From NCBI GenBank assembly GCA_004525275.1, contig SPCO01000128.1, positions 1-5,161 of the forward strand: DNA of 5,161 bases, in the 5' to 3' direction. The notes under the pieces were generated by a model. It did not search any database. It was not told the origin of the DNA and was given only the letters and a program-made list of their open reading frames with translations. Within the stretch, counting starts at the first letter, position 1; each line of letters opens with the position of its first letter. This stretch comes from Thermomicrobiales bacterium. GTDB lineage: Bacteria; Chloroflexota; Limnocylindria; Limnocylindrales; CSP1-4. Position numbers and translations under genes: made by a program. Shown here in pieces: positions 1 to 5,161 of this stretch.

Positions 1-483
1 GACGTTGGGACGGATCGTGATGATGCCGCGGCCGGACGTGAACCCCGACGTCGTTTGCAGCTTGCCACCAAAGATGCTCATCTCGACCGCGGGCCCGCCA
101 TCGACCCAGGAGACGCCCGTGGCGTTGACCAGCACCCCGAGGCCGGTCAGCGCGGAGACCGCCCCGGCCAGGTCCCGGCCATCTGCGCCGGCACCCACGA
201 AGATCGCGTCCGGCGACTCGGTCGCGAGCAACGCGGCGATGTGTCCGGCGGCCACCGCGGACCAGGCCTGATCTCCAGCGGCGGGTTCGGTGATCGCCCA
301 GACAGCCGGGAGATAGGCCGCCAGTTCCGTTGCGACCGGCCCTGGGTCGGGTGCGATAACCACGCCGATGGCCGCGTGGCCGGCGCTCCCCGCCAGATCG
401 CGGACGAGCGTCGCGACTTCCATGCTGATGTTGGCCAGGCCGCCTTCGGGTCCAAGTTCGCCGACGACCCACAGCGCGCCCAT
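1..483 (-). CDS. etfA: Electron transfer flavoprotein alpha subunit, N-terminal part (cut by left edge)
   Basis: This is the alpha subunit of the FAD-containing electron transfer flavoprotein, a soluble cytoplasmic heterodimer with EtfB that accepts electrons from acyl-CoA dehydrogenases. Reading the minus strand from ATG at 483 gives 161 uninterrupted codons to the window edge. The start MGALWVVGEL resembles the EtfA domain I beginning (strand carrying 'V.E'). Residues 92-106 (DAIFVGAGADGRDLA) match the family pattern 'IL.GAT..GRDLA'. Residues 139-142 (GGKL) and 151-161 (GRGIITIRPNV) match the end of domain I ('GGK...T..........TIRPN'). The FAD-binding C-terminal domain with its usual signature lies outside the window, so completeness cannot be judged. 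The ATG shares one base with the etfB stop (TGATG), and a GGAGG stands 8 nt upstream inside etfB, supporting the start and translational coupling. Order etfB-etfA is the common one. Confidence 0.93.
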   Translation of the reverse strand, partial: MGALWVVGELGPEGGLANISMEVATLVRDLAGSAGHAAIGVVIAPDPGPVATELAAYLPAVWAITEPAAGDQAWSAVAAGHIAALLATESPDAIFVGAGADGRDLAGAVSALTGLGVLVNATGVSWVDGGPAVEMSIFGGKLQTTSGFTSGRGIITIRPNV

Positions 484-1274
484 CAGATGATCCTCCGCTC
501 GACCAGGAAGTCGACGATCCGGCCCGCACCCTCAGCGGGCGTGCCGCGCACGATCTCCGTGGCGGCCCGGGCCGGTGGCATCCGGATGTCGAGGACGGTG
601 GTGGTCGCAACGGCCGTACCGACGGATCCGGCATCGAGTCCGATGTCGGCCAACGACCAGGTCACGATCTCCTTGTTTCGCGCGGCCATGATCCCCTTGA
701 GCGATGGATAGCGAGGCTCCCCAAGCGCCTGGGTCCCGGCGATCAGGGCGGGCATCGGTGCCTCGAGCAGGTCGTACCCGGTCGGACTGATGCGTCGGAC
801 CTGGACGGTTCGCGCGGCCATGTCAGGTTCGATAGCCGCCGCATAGGACATGAACGGCAACCCGAGGTGAGCGGCGACCGCTGCCGGCACGATGCCGCCG
901 ATCCCGTCCGATGCCTCGATCCCGGCGAAGACCATGTCGTATTCAAGTTTCCGAAGCGCGGCCGCCAACACCGTCGCGGTCGACACCGCGCACGAACCGA
1001 CCAGAGCCGGGTCGGTCACATGGACGCCCCGATGGGCACCCATGGCCAGTCCCTTTCGCAGCGTCTCGGGCGCGCTCGTCGGAGCCATGGACAGGAGCGT
1101 GATCTCACCCTCCCCGGCCGTCGCGATCAGCTTGAGCGCCGCCTCCAGCGCGAACTCGTCGTTGCCGTTGACGACGGCCGGTACGGAGGCGCGGTCCAAT
1201 CGAGCGTCGGCATCCAGGCGCTCACCGGCGGATGCCGGGTCCGGGACGGGTTTCACGAGCACGACGATACGCAC
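483..1274 (-). CDS. etfB: Electron transfer flavoprotein beta subunit
   Basis: EtfB is the partner of EtfA; it carries AMP (or in some types FAD) and the loop that docks onto acyl-CoA dehydrogenases. The protein is 263 residues, normal for the family. Seen motifs: MRIVVLVKPVPD at the N-terminus; NGNDEFALEAALKL (36-49); the nucleotide-binding stretch FAGIEASDGIGGIVP (116-130); and EPRYPSLKGIMAARNKEI (186-203). The last corresponds to the dehydrogenase recognition loop of known ETFs, with Leu192 probably at the key leucine position. It ends ERRII, as in actinobacterial EtfBs ('QKII'). The 'SDGIGGIVP' form resembles the mycobacterial 'TDGVGGAVP' rather than the 'DGDTAQVGP' form of flavin-bifurcating EtfBs, so a simple (non-bifurcating) ETF is more likely; this is inference. 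The start is GTG, with GGGAGG 11 nt upstream. It begins 27 nt after the acyl-CoA dehydrogenase stop, and its stop overlaps the etfA start. Confidence 0.95.
   Translation of the reverse strand: MRIVVLVKPVPDPASAGERLDADARLDRASVPAVVNGNDEFALEAALKLIATAGEGEITLLSMAPTSAPETLRKGLAMGAHRGVHVTDPALVGSCAVSTATVLAAALRKLEYDMVFAGIEASDGIGGIVPAAVAAHLGLPFMSYAAAIEPDMAARTVQVRRISPTGYDLLEAPMPALIAGTQALGEPRYPSLKGIMAARNKEIVTWSLADIGLDAGSVGTAVATTTVLDIRMPPARAATEIVRGTPAEGAGRIVDFLVERRII
492..496 (-). promoter_or_regulatory. Ribosome binding site of etfA inside the etfB 3' end
   Basis: The minus strand reads GGAGG followed by 8 nt and then ATG at 483. It lies inside the last codons of etfB, and the etfB stop and etfA start overlap as TGATG. 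This fixes the etfA start and points to coupled, near-stoichiometric synthesis of the two subunits. Confidence 0.75.
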
Positions 1275-1285
1275 GAGGCGGTGGT

Positions 1286-1291
1286 CCTCCC
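1286..1291 (-). promoter_or_regulatory. Ribosome binding site of etfB
   Basis: GGGAGG on the minus strand lies in the 27-nt gap between the acyl-CoA dehydrogenase stop and the GTG start at 1274, with an 11-nt spacer, longer than the usual 5-9. No other start codon fits the conserved MRIVVLVKPV N-terminus better, so the GTG start is retained. Confidence 0.6.
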
Positions 1292-1301
1292 TGCGGGCGA
1301 G

Positions 1302-2483
1302 TCAGCCGTCCCGTCCGAGCAAGGCCCGTGCGACGACGAGACGCTGGATCTGTTTGGTCCCTTCGTAGAGCTGGGTGATCTTCGCGTCGCGCATCATCCG
1401 CTCGACCGGGAATTCGTCGATGTAGCCGTAGCCACCGAGAACCTGTACGGCGTCGGTGGTGACTCGCATCGCTGCGTCCCCGGCCACGAGTTTACACATC
1501 GCCGCCCACCGGCTGGAGTCGGGCGAGCCGGCCTCGATCTCCGTGCAGGCCTTGTACAGGAGCTGGCGCGCCCCTTCGGTCGCCGCGTCCATGTCGGCCA
1601 GCATCGCTCCGACCATCTGGAAGTCACCGACTCGCTGGCCGAACTGGCGCCGATCCTTCGCGTATTCGGTAGCGGCCTCGAGTGCGCCCTGGGCGATCCC
1701 GACTGCCTGGGCTGCGATACCTGGCCGGCTTCGATCAAACGTGGCCATCGCGAGCCTGAAGCCATCGCCCTCCGTGCCGATCAGGTTGTCGGCCGGGACA
1801 CGCACACCATCGAAAGCGAGCTCGGCGGTGGGGCTGCCCCGGATCCCCATCTTGTGCTCCAACCTCGCGACCTCGAAGCCAGTCGCCGGGAGCTCCACCA
1901 TGAAGCACGACAAACGGCGGTGGCCGGCATCCGGATCCGGGTCGGTGACGGCAAAGACGGTGATGAGATCCGCCACCGAGCCATGGGTGATGAACCGTTT
2001 CGAACCGCTGATGACGTAATCGTCACCTTCGCGGACGGCGCGCGTCCTGATCCCGGAAGCATCCGAGCCCGCCTCGGCCTCGGTCAGGGCGAACGAGATA
2101 AGGTGCTCGCCGGACGCCAGCCGCGGGATCCAGCGCGACTGCTGTTCCGGTGTGCCGGCCATCAGCAACGGCAAAGCACCCAGGGCCTGGACCGCCAGGA
2201 TCAGGCCGGTCGTCGCGCAGGCCCGGCTCAATTCCTCGATGGCCAGACAGACCGTGAGCAGGTCTGCGCCGATGCCACCGTGCTCCTCCGGGAATGGGAG
2301 CGCCAGGATGTCCTGGGCCGCGAGCAATTCGCGCAGGTCCTGCGGGAACGCCTCTTCCTTGTCGATCGCCGCGGCGCGCGGCGCAACCCGTTCGTCGGCC
2401 AGCGTGCGAACCGCGTCGCGGAGGAGCGTTTGCTCCTCGGTCAGCCGGTACGTGGGCATCGTCAGTTCGGTCACGATCGGCAT
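1302..2483 (-). CDS. Acyl-CoA dehydrogenase (short/medium-chain type)
   Basis: FAD-dependent enzyme that oxidises acyl-CoA to trans-2-enoyl-CoA, the first step of beta-oxidation or of branched-chain acyl-CoA breakdown, with EtfAB as electron acceptor. Its 393 residues match the family length. The order is an N-terminal helical domain (about 12-125), a beta domain (about 126-235) and a C-terminal helical domain (about 240-390). ALTEAEAGSDASG (132-144) fits acyl-CoA dehydrogenase signature 1. QVLGGYGYIDEFPVERMMRD (347-366) fits signature 2. FDRSRPGIAAQAVG (249-262) and RRQFG (278-282) match flavin and tetramer contacts. Glu374 in QLYEGTKQIQR sits where the catalytic base of short/medium-chain enzymes is found. 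The overall pattern is close to butyryl-/medium-chain enzymes; exact chain length cannot be read. ATG at 2483 is the first start after an in-frame TGA, but ATG at 2459 (residue 9, MPTYRLTEEQ) also fits; neither has a visible Shine-Dalgarno. It follows an 87-nt gap and precedes etfB by 27 nt. Confidence 0.94.
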   Translation of the reverse strand: MPIVTELTMPTYRLTEEQTLLRDAVRTLADERVAPRAAAIDKEEAFPQDLRELLAAQDILALPFPEEHGGIGADLLTVCLAIEELSRACATTGLILAVQALGALPLLMAGTPEQQSRWIPRLASGEHLISFALTEAEAGSDASGIRTRAVREGDDYVISGSKRFITHGSVADLITVFAVTDPDPDAGHRRLSCFMVELPATGFEVARLEHKMGIRGSPTAELAFDGVRVPADNLIGTEGDGFRLAMATFDRSRPGIAAQAVGIAQGALEAATEYAKDRRQFGQRVGDFQMVGAMLADMDAATEGARQLLYKACTEIEAGSPDSSRWAAMCKLVAGDAAMRVTTDAVQVLGGYGYIDEFPVERMMRDAKITQLYEGTKQIQRLVVARALLGRDG

Positions 2484-2498
2484 CGTAACAGCGGCGTT

Positions 2499-2519
2499 CG
2501 GGTCGGCGAAGGCTCGGCG
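2499..2519. repeat. Imperfect direct repeat, copy 1
   Basis: Plus-strand CGGGTCGGCGAAGGCTCGGC plus one G; it differs from the copy at 2531-2551 at two of 21 positions. An additional CGGGTCG core sits between the copies at 2520-2526. The repeat may be a binding site, a micro-duplication, or chance in GC-rich sequence. Confidence 0.5.
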
Positions 2520-2530
2520 CGGGTCGCCGG

Positions 2531-2551
2531 CGGGTCAGCGAGGGCTCGGCG
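2531..2551. repeat. Imperfect direct repeat, copy 2
   Basis: Plus-strand CGGGTCAGCGAGGGCTCGGC plus one G; 19 of 21 bases equal to copy 1, offset by 32 nt (about three helical turns). It lies in the only sizeable gap of the cluster, directly upstream of the acyl-CoA dehydrogenase gene. Confidence 0.5.
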
Positions 2552-2570
2552 GCGGGTAGCCGGATCGATA

Positions 2571-2873
2571 TCAGCGGGAGGCGCCGCGACCTCGAGGATC
2601 GTGCGACGGCCCAAGCTGGTCCGAGGGACTCTCGACCGCTTCCCTCGGGATCGGGCTGTACAGCTGGTTCCCCCCGATCGGGGATGCGAAGTCGGCGCGG
2701 TTCGCATCGGGAAACGGGTTCGCGGCGCCGGGCCGCCGGCCATGATCAAAGTTCCAGGCGGCCACCAGGATGATGACGACCTCGGCCACGACCAGGATCT
2801 GCCAGCCGATGACCGCGAGCCAGGCGAGTACCACCGGCACGATCATGGCTCCCAGGATGAGCGGCGCGGTCAC
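2571..2873 (-). CDS. Small hypothetical membrane protein coupled to the EMO-like gene
   Basis: I do not recognise this 100-residue protein. From a GTG start, residues 3-40 are almost entirely hydrophobic (start VTAPLILGAM). They can be read as two short transmembrane helices (about 3-22 and 24-40) or one long one. Glu31 lies inside the second stretch, unusual for a plain anchor. A charged turn, NFDHGRR (41-47), follows, and then a hydrophilic tail rich in proline and glycine (NPFPDANRADFASPIGG, 52-68). No cysteine or metal-binding pattern is present. The GTG overlaps the stop of the upstream Fe-S protein gene as GTGA, the classic arrangement for translational coupling, and there is no separate Shine-Dalgarno. 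An ATG at 2846 (residue 10) is an alternative start but would remove part of the first helix. Position suggests an accessory or assembly partner of the membrane oxidoreductase; that is inference only. Confidence 0.7.
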   Translation of the reverse strand: MTAPLILGAMIVPVVLAWLAVIGWQILVVAEVVIILVAAWNFDHGRRPGAANPFPDANRADFASPIGGNQLYSPIPREAVESPSDQLGPSHDPRGRGASR

Positions 2874-4993
2874 AGGACGGGCAGCTGGCGCTCGGCCGGG
2901 ACCGCGGCGATCCGGGCCGCCAGGACTTCGCTGATATCCATCGCGTTGACGGTACTCCCGCCGTCCGCGGCCGCCAGGCCGTCGCTCATCATGACCATGC
3001 AGAACGGACAGGACGTCGCGACGGTCTCGGCTCCGGTCGCGAGCACCTGCTGGGTCCGCGCCTCGTTGATCCGGGTGCCGCGTGTCTCTTCCATCCACAT
3101 GTGCCCGCCACCGGCGCCACAGCAGAACGTGTTCTTGCCAGATTTCTCCATCTCGGTGATCGAGACGCCGGCTGCGCCCAACACGTCACGCGGTGCGGCG
3201 ATGACGTTGTTGTAGCGAGCCAGATAGCAGGAATCATGGACCGTCACGCTCCCCGGCCGGTGATCGCCGGTCGTCGAGCCAGCCTCCTCGGGGAGCGTGG
3301 CCAGGCGCCCAGAGGACACGAGTCCGGCCAGGAACGTCGAGTGGTGCACGATCTTGTAGTTCCCGCCCAGCTGACCGTACTCGTTGCCGATCGTATTGAA
3401 GCAGTGCGGACAGGCGGTGACGATCGTTCGCTCGCCCATCCCGTAGCGATCGAGCGTCTCGACGTTGCCCATGGCCAGCATCTGGAAGACGTAGTCGTTG
3501 CCCATCCGCCGCGCGGGATCGCCGGTGCACGACTCTTCCTGGCCGAGGACCGCGAAACGAACACCAGCCGCGTGCAAACAGGTCGCGACGGCCCGGGCGA
3601 CCTTCTGGTTCCGTGTGTCGAACGCCGCCGCGCAACCGACCCAATAGAGCACCTCGAGCTCGTCGAGCCGGCCCTCAGCGGCGATGGAGGCCACGGTCGG
3701 CACCTCGAACGCAAGGGGCTTGGTCCAGTCAAGTCTCGATGAGGCCGGCTGGCCCCACGGGTTGCCCTGGTTCTCCATCGATCGGAAGGCGCTGCTCATC
3801 TCGGCCGGGAAGCGGCTCTCCTCCAGGACAAGGTTGCGGCGCAGACCGACGATCTTGTCGACGTGTTCGATGAGCACCGGGCAGGCTTCGACGCACGCGC
3901 CACAGGTCACGCAGTCCCAGACCGCGTCGTACGAGATCGCGCTATCGACGATCGGCTGCCCGAGTGCTGCGGCGGAGACCCTCGTGTCGTCCAACCCGTA
4001 GGTGTCGCGGACGATCGGCGAGTTCGGGATGATGTCGGTCGTCCGTTCGGCCGACTCGGACATGACCCGGATGCCCATGATCATCGCCTTTGGGTTGAGC
4101 GGCTTGCCCGTGTTGAACGCGGGGCAGGCCTCCTGGCAGCGGCCGCACTCGGTGCACGTGAAACCGTCGAGCAGGTCCTTCCAGCCAAGATCCTGGAGCG
4201 TCTTGAGCCCGAACGTCGCGGTCTCGTCCTCCAGATCCATGCTCGGCAGCTCTCCCCGCGGTGCGAGCTTGCGGAACCAGACATTGACGAAGACCGTGTA
4301 GACATGGAAGTGCTTGTTCGTCGGGATGTACAGCAGGAATACCGCGAGGACGACGACGTGGCTCCACCACAGGATGACGAAGGCGTCATGGGTGATCGCC
4401 TCGCCGAGCGACTGGAGCGGCACGGCCAGGGCGTTGGCGACGATCGCGCCCTCGATGTCCCCATACGTAGCGACCTCGAACGCCTGGGCGAAGAACTCGG
4501 TCGAGACGACGAGGGAGATCATGACCAGGACGAGGAGGCCGGGGCGGCCGAGCGTGAGCCGGACCGGCCGATCGATAAGGCGTCGCTTGAACAGGTAGAC
4601 CAGCGAGAACAGGACCCCGACCGCGATCACGTTCTGAACGGCGACCGCGAGGACCCACAGGACCCCCTCGAGCGGCCACGACAGGACGGCCTGTACGAGG
4701 CCACCGGTCACGATGTTGATGTTTCCGATGAGCAGGATCGTCGAGCCAAGGAACATGACGTAGTGGACCGCCCCAGCCCTCGACCAGCGGAACATCTTGG
4801 TCTGAAGGACCGTGTAGCGGAACACCCCCCAGGCCCGACGTCCGACCTGCGCATCAGAAGCCTGCGTCCCGGAACGGACCGCGGTGAACACCCGAAGGCG
4901 GCGCGCGATGACCACCACGAGCAACGCGAACGCTCCCCAGAAGATGGGGAACACCAGCGGATAGGCGGGAACTTCGGCGAAGGTCTCGAACAT
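2870..4993 (-). CDS. Membrane-bound Fe-S oxidoreductase, EtfAB:menaquinone oxidoreductase (EMO)/HdrB-like family
   Basis: Probable quinone reductase that takes electrons from reduced EtfAB and passes them to menaquinone in the cytoplasmic membrane. The protein has 707 residues, a usual size for the family. Residues 1-235 form a NarI-like membrane part with five or six hydrophobic helices (about 10-31, 73-98, 108-135, 150-172, 204-224). Histidines at 77, 202, 212 and 228 are candidates for b-heme ligation. Two ferredoxin-type motifs follow: C280-C283-C286-C290-P and C361-C364-C367-C371-P. Then come two CCG (cysteine-rich) domains. The first has C454, S488-C489, C528 and C531, lacking one of the paired cysteines; the second is complete (C589, C624-C625, C662, C665). 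Mycobacterial Rv0338c and syntrophic EMO proteins share this architecture. ATG at 4993 is preferred over the upstream ATG at 5059: it lies 7 nt after the MogA-like stop, has GGGAGG 11 nt upstream, and the added 22 residues would overlap mogA and look non-hydrophobic. Some annotations call such proteins heterodisulfide reductase; no methanogen context supports that. Confidence 0.9.
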   Translation of the reverse strand: MFETFAEVPAYPLVFPIFWGAFALLVVVIARRLRVFTAVRSGTQASDAQVGRRAWGVFRYTVLQTKMFRWSRAGAVHYVMFLGSTILLIGNINIVTGGLVQAVLSWPLEGVLWVLAVAVQNVIAVGVLFSLVYLFKRRLIDRPVRLTLGRPGLLVLVMISLVVSTEFFAQAFEVATYGDIEGAIVANALAVPLQSLGEAITHDAFVILWWSHVVVLAVFLLYIPTNKHFHVYTVFVNVWFRKLAPRGELPSMDLEDETATFGLKTLQDLGWKDLLDGFTCTECGRCQEACPAFNTGKPLNPKAMIMGIRVMSESAERTTDIIPNSPIVRDTYGLDDTRVSAAALGQPIVDSAISYDAVWDCVTCGACVEACPVLIEHVDKIVGLRRNLVLEESRFPAEMSSAFRSMENQGNPWGQPASSRLDWTKPLAFEVPTVASIAAEGRLDELEVLYWVGCAAAFDTRNQKVARAVATCLHAAGVRFAVLGQEESCTGDPARRMGNDYVFQMLAMGNVETLDRYGMGERTIVTACPHCFNTIGNEYGQLGGNYKIVHHSTFLAGLVSSGRLATLPEEAGSTTGDHRPGSVTVHDSCYLARYNNVIAAPRDVLGAAGVSITEMEKSGKNTFCCGAGGGHMWMEETRGTRINEARTQQVLATGAETVATSCPFCMVMMSDGLAAADGGSTVNAMDISEVLAARIAAVPAERQLPVL

Positions 4994-5000
4994 CGGCGTC

Positions 5001-5161
5001 CTAGCCTCCCACGACCCTGGTCTTGTGATCGTACGGTCCGGCGAGGGTCTCGAGTGCATGATCCAGCACGGGGACGAGCGCTTCGAGCGACTCGATGGCG
5101 CCGTTCGGGCTGCCCGGCAGGTTGACGATCAAACTTCGACCCCGAACGCCGACGACACCCC
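5001..5161 (-). CDS. mogA: MogA/MoaB-family molybdenum cofactor biosynthesis protein, C-terminal end (cut by right edge)
   Basis: Only the last 52 codons are in the window, ending with TAG at 5003-5001. The visible protein contains GVRGRSLIVNLPGSPNGAIE followed by SLEALVPVLDHALETLAG. This is the typical end of the MogA/MoaB molybdopterin-binding fold: the 'NLPGSP' loop, then the last helix. MogA adenylylates molybdopterin before molybdenum insertion. The 'G.RG.SLIVNLPG' pattern favours MogA-like proteins, but MoaB cannot be excluded without the N-terminal half. It stops 7 nt before the ATG of the membrane Fe-S protein, and its end carries the likely ribosome binding site of that gene. No obvious molybdoenzyme is encoded in the window, so the link may be only positional. 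Confidence 0.8.
   Translation of the reverse strand, partial: GVVGVRGRSLIVNLPGSPNGAIESLEALVPVLDHALETLAGPYDHKTRVVGG
5005..5010 (-). promoter_or_regulatory. Ribosome binding site of the EMO-like gene
   Basis: GGGAGG on the minus strand, inside the last codons of the MogA-like gene, stands 11 nt before ATG at 4993. It decides between this start and the in-frame ATG at 5059. The spacer is long, like that of etfB. Confidence 0.55.

Larger units (their letters stand above)
2484..2570 (-). other. Intergenic segment between small membrane protein gene and acyl-CoA dehydrogenase gene
   Basis: This 87-nt gap is the longest in the cluster. It is very GC-rich and contains an imperfect direct repeat (two 21-nt copies, 32 nt apart) and a short palindrome CGCCGGCG at 2525-2532. 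No terminator-like hairpin followed by a T run is visible. No Shine-Dalgarno is seen ahead of the acyl-CoA dehydrogenase start. A very weak promoter-like pair on the minus strand (TTCGCC, 17 nt, TACGAT ending at 2482) touches the start codon and would only make sense with the downstream ATG at 2459; I do not call it as a promoter. Confidence 0.5.

Noticed and set aside
483..1274. Flavin-bifurcating ETF (two-FAD type)
   Set aside because: The nucleotide-binding stretch has the 'SDGIGGIVP' form similar to mycobacterial ETFs rather than the bifurcating 'DGDTAQVGP' form; the EtfA FAD domain that would help decide is outside the window.
2520..2570. Possible transcription terminator in the 87-nt gap
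   Set aside because: GC-rich short palindromes exist (CGCCGGCG) but there is no extended stem-loop followed by a T run on the minus strand.
2874..3098. Longer version of the small membrane protein starting at 3098
   Set aside because: The extra 75 residues are an Arg/Gly/Asp-rich frame-shadow of the C-terminal CCG domain of the EMO-like protein; the GTG at 2873 with GTGA overlap is far more natural.
867..3215. Very long open frame (782 codons) on the plus strand crossing etfB, the acyl-CoA dehydrogenase, the small gene and part of the EMO gene
   Set aside because: It is antisense to four genes with clear family motifs; the translation is rich in Arg/Gly/His/Asp with no recognisable domain. 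Long antisense frames are expected in GC-rich DNA with strong third-position GC bias.
2870..4993. True methanogen CoB-CoM heterodisulfide reductase
   Set aside because: The single-polypeptide fusion of NarI-like membrane part, two 4Fe-4S motifs and two CCG domains, next to ACAD and EtfBA, fits the bacterial EMO family; no methanogenesis gene is nearby.
4994..5059. Upstream extension of the EMO-like protein by 22 residues from ATG 5059
   Set aside because: The added part overlaps the end of the MogA-like gene, is polar (MHSRPSPDRT) and lies before a normal membrane-protein start at 4993 that has its own GGGAGG.
3863..5125. 420-codon open frame on the plus strand opposite the EMO-like gene
   Set aside because: Its composition is extremely charged (Arg, Asp, Glu, His repeats such as EREPDRP), the mirror image of transmembrane codons on the opposite strand; no motif and no plausible start context.

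Overview
The window is a compact, GC-rich, single-strand gene cluster. Every convincing gene lies on the minus strand, so the cluster reads from right (5161) to left (1). In transcription order it holds: the C-terminal end of a MogA/MoaB-type molybdenum-cofactor protein (cut by the right edge); a large membrane-anchored iron-sulfur oxidoreductase of the EtfAB:menaquinone oxidoreductase (EMO) / heterodisulfide-reductase-like family; a small unrecognised membrane protein; a medium/short-chain-type acyl-CoA dehydrogenase; EtfB; and the N-terminal half of EtfA (cut by the left edge). Genes are packed tightly: a 7-nt gap, a 4-nt GTGA overlap, an 87-nt gap, a 27-nt gap and a 1-nt TGATG overlap. The first two and last two genes of the layout look strongly coupled. 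The 87-nt gap before the acyl-CoA dehydrogenase gene is the only place with room for an internal regulatory element.

The genes make biochemical sense together. The acyl-CoA dehydrogenase oxidises an acyl-CoA to the trans-2-enoyl-CoA and reduces its FAD. EtfAB takes the electrons. The membrane Fe-S protein (b-heme-type transmembrane part, two 4Fe-4S motifs, two CCG domains) would pass them to the quinone pool, most likely menaquinone. This is the alternative to the classical ETF:ubiquinone oxidoreductase (EtfD/FixC type). The encoded route therefore runs acyl-CoA -> ACAD -> EtfAB -> EMO -> menaquinone.

Organism: the high GC content, the mycobacterial-like EtfB (close in motifs to actinobacterial FixA/EtfB) and an EMO resembling the mycobacterial Rv0338c-type protein suggest a high-GC menaquinone-using bacterium. 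An actinobacterium or a soil/freshwater Chloroflexota lineage would fit. This is inference from recalled family motifs, not from a search, and no marker gene in the window settles it.

The window contains no RNA gene, CRISPR array, mobile element or gene-free stretch over 100 nt that I can support. The least explained items are the 100-codon membrane ORF translationally coupled to the EMO gene, and the short repeat-bearing intergenic segment after it. I do not see clear evidence of a wholly new system; the core is a recognisable fatty-acid electron-transfer module.
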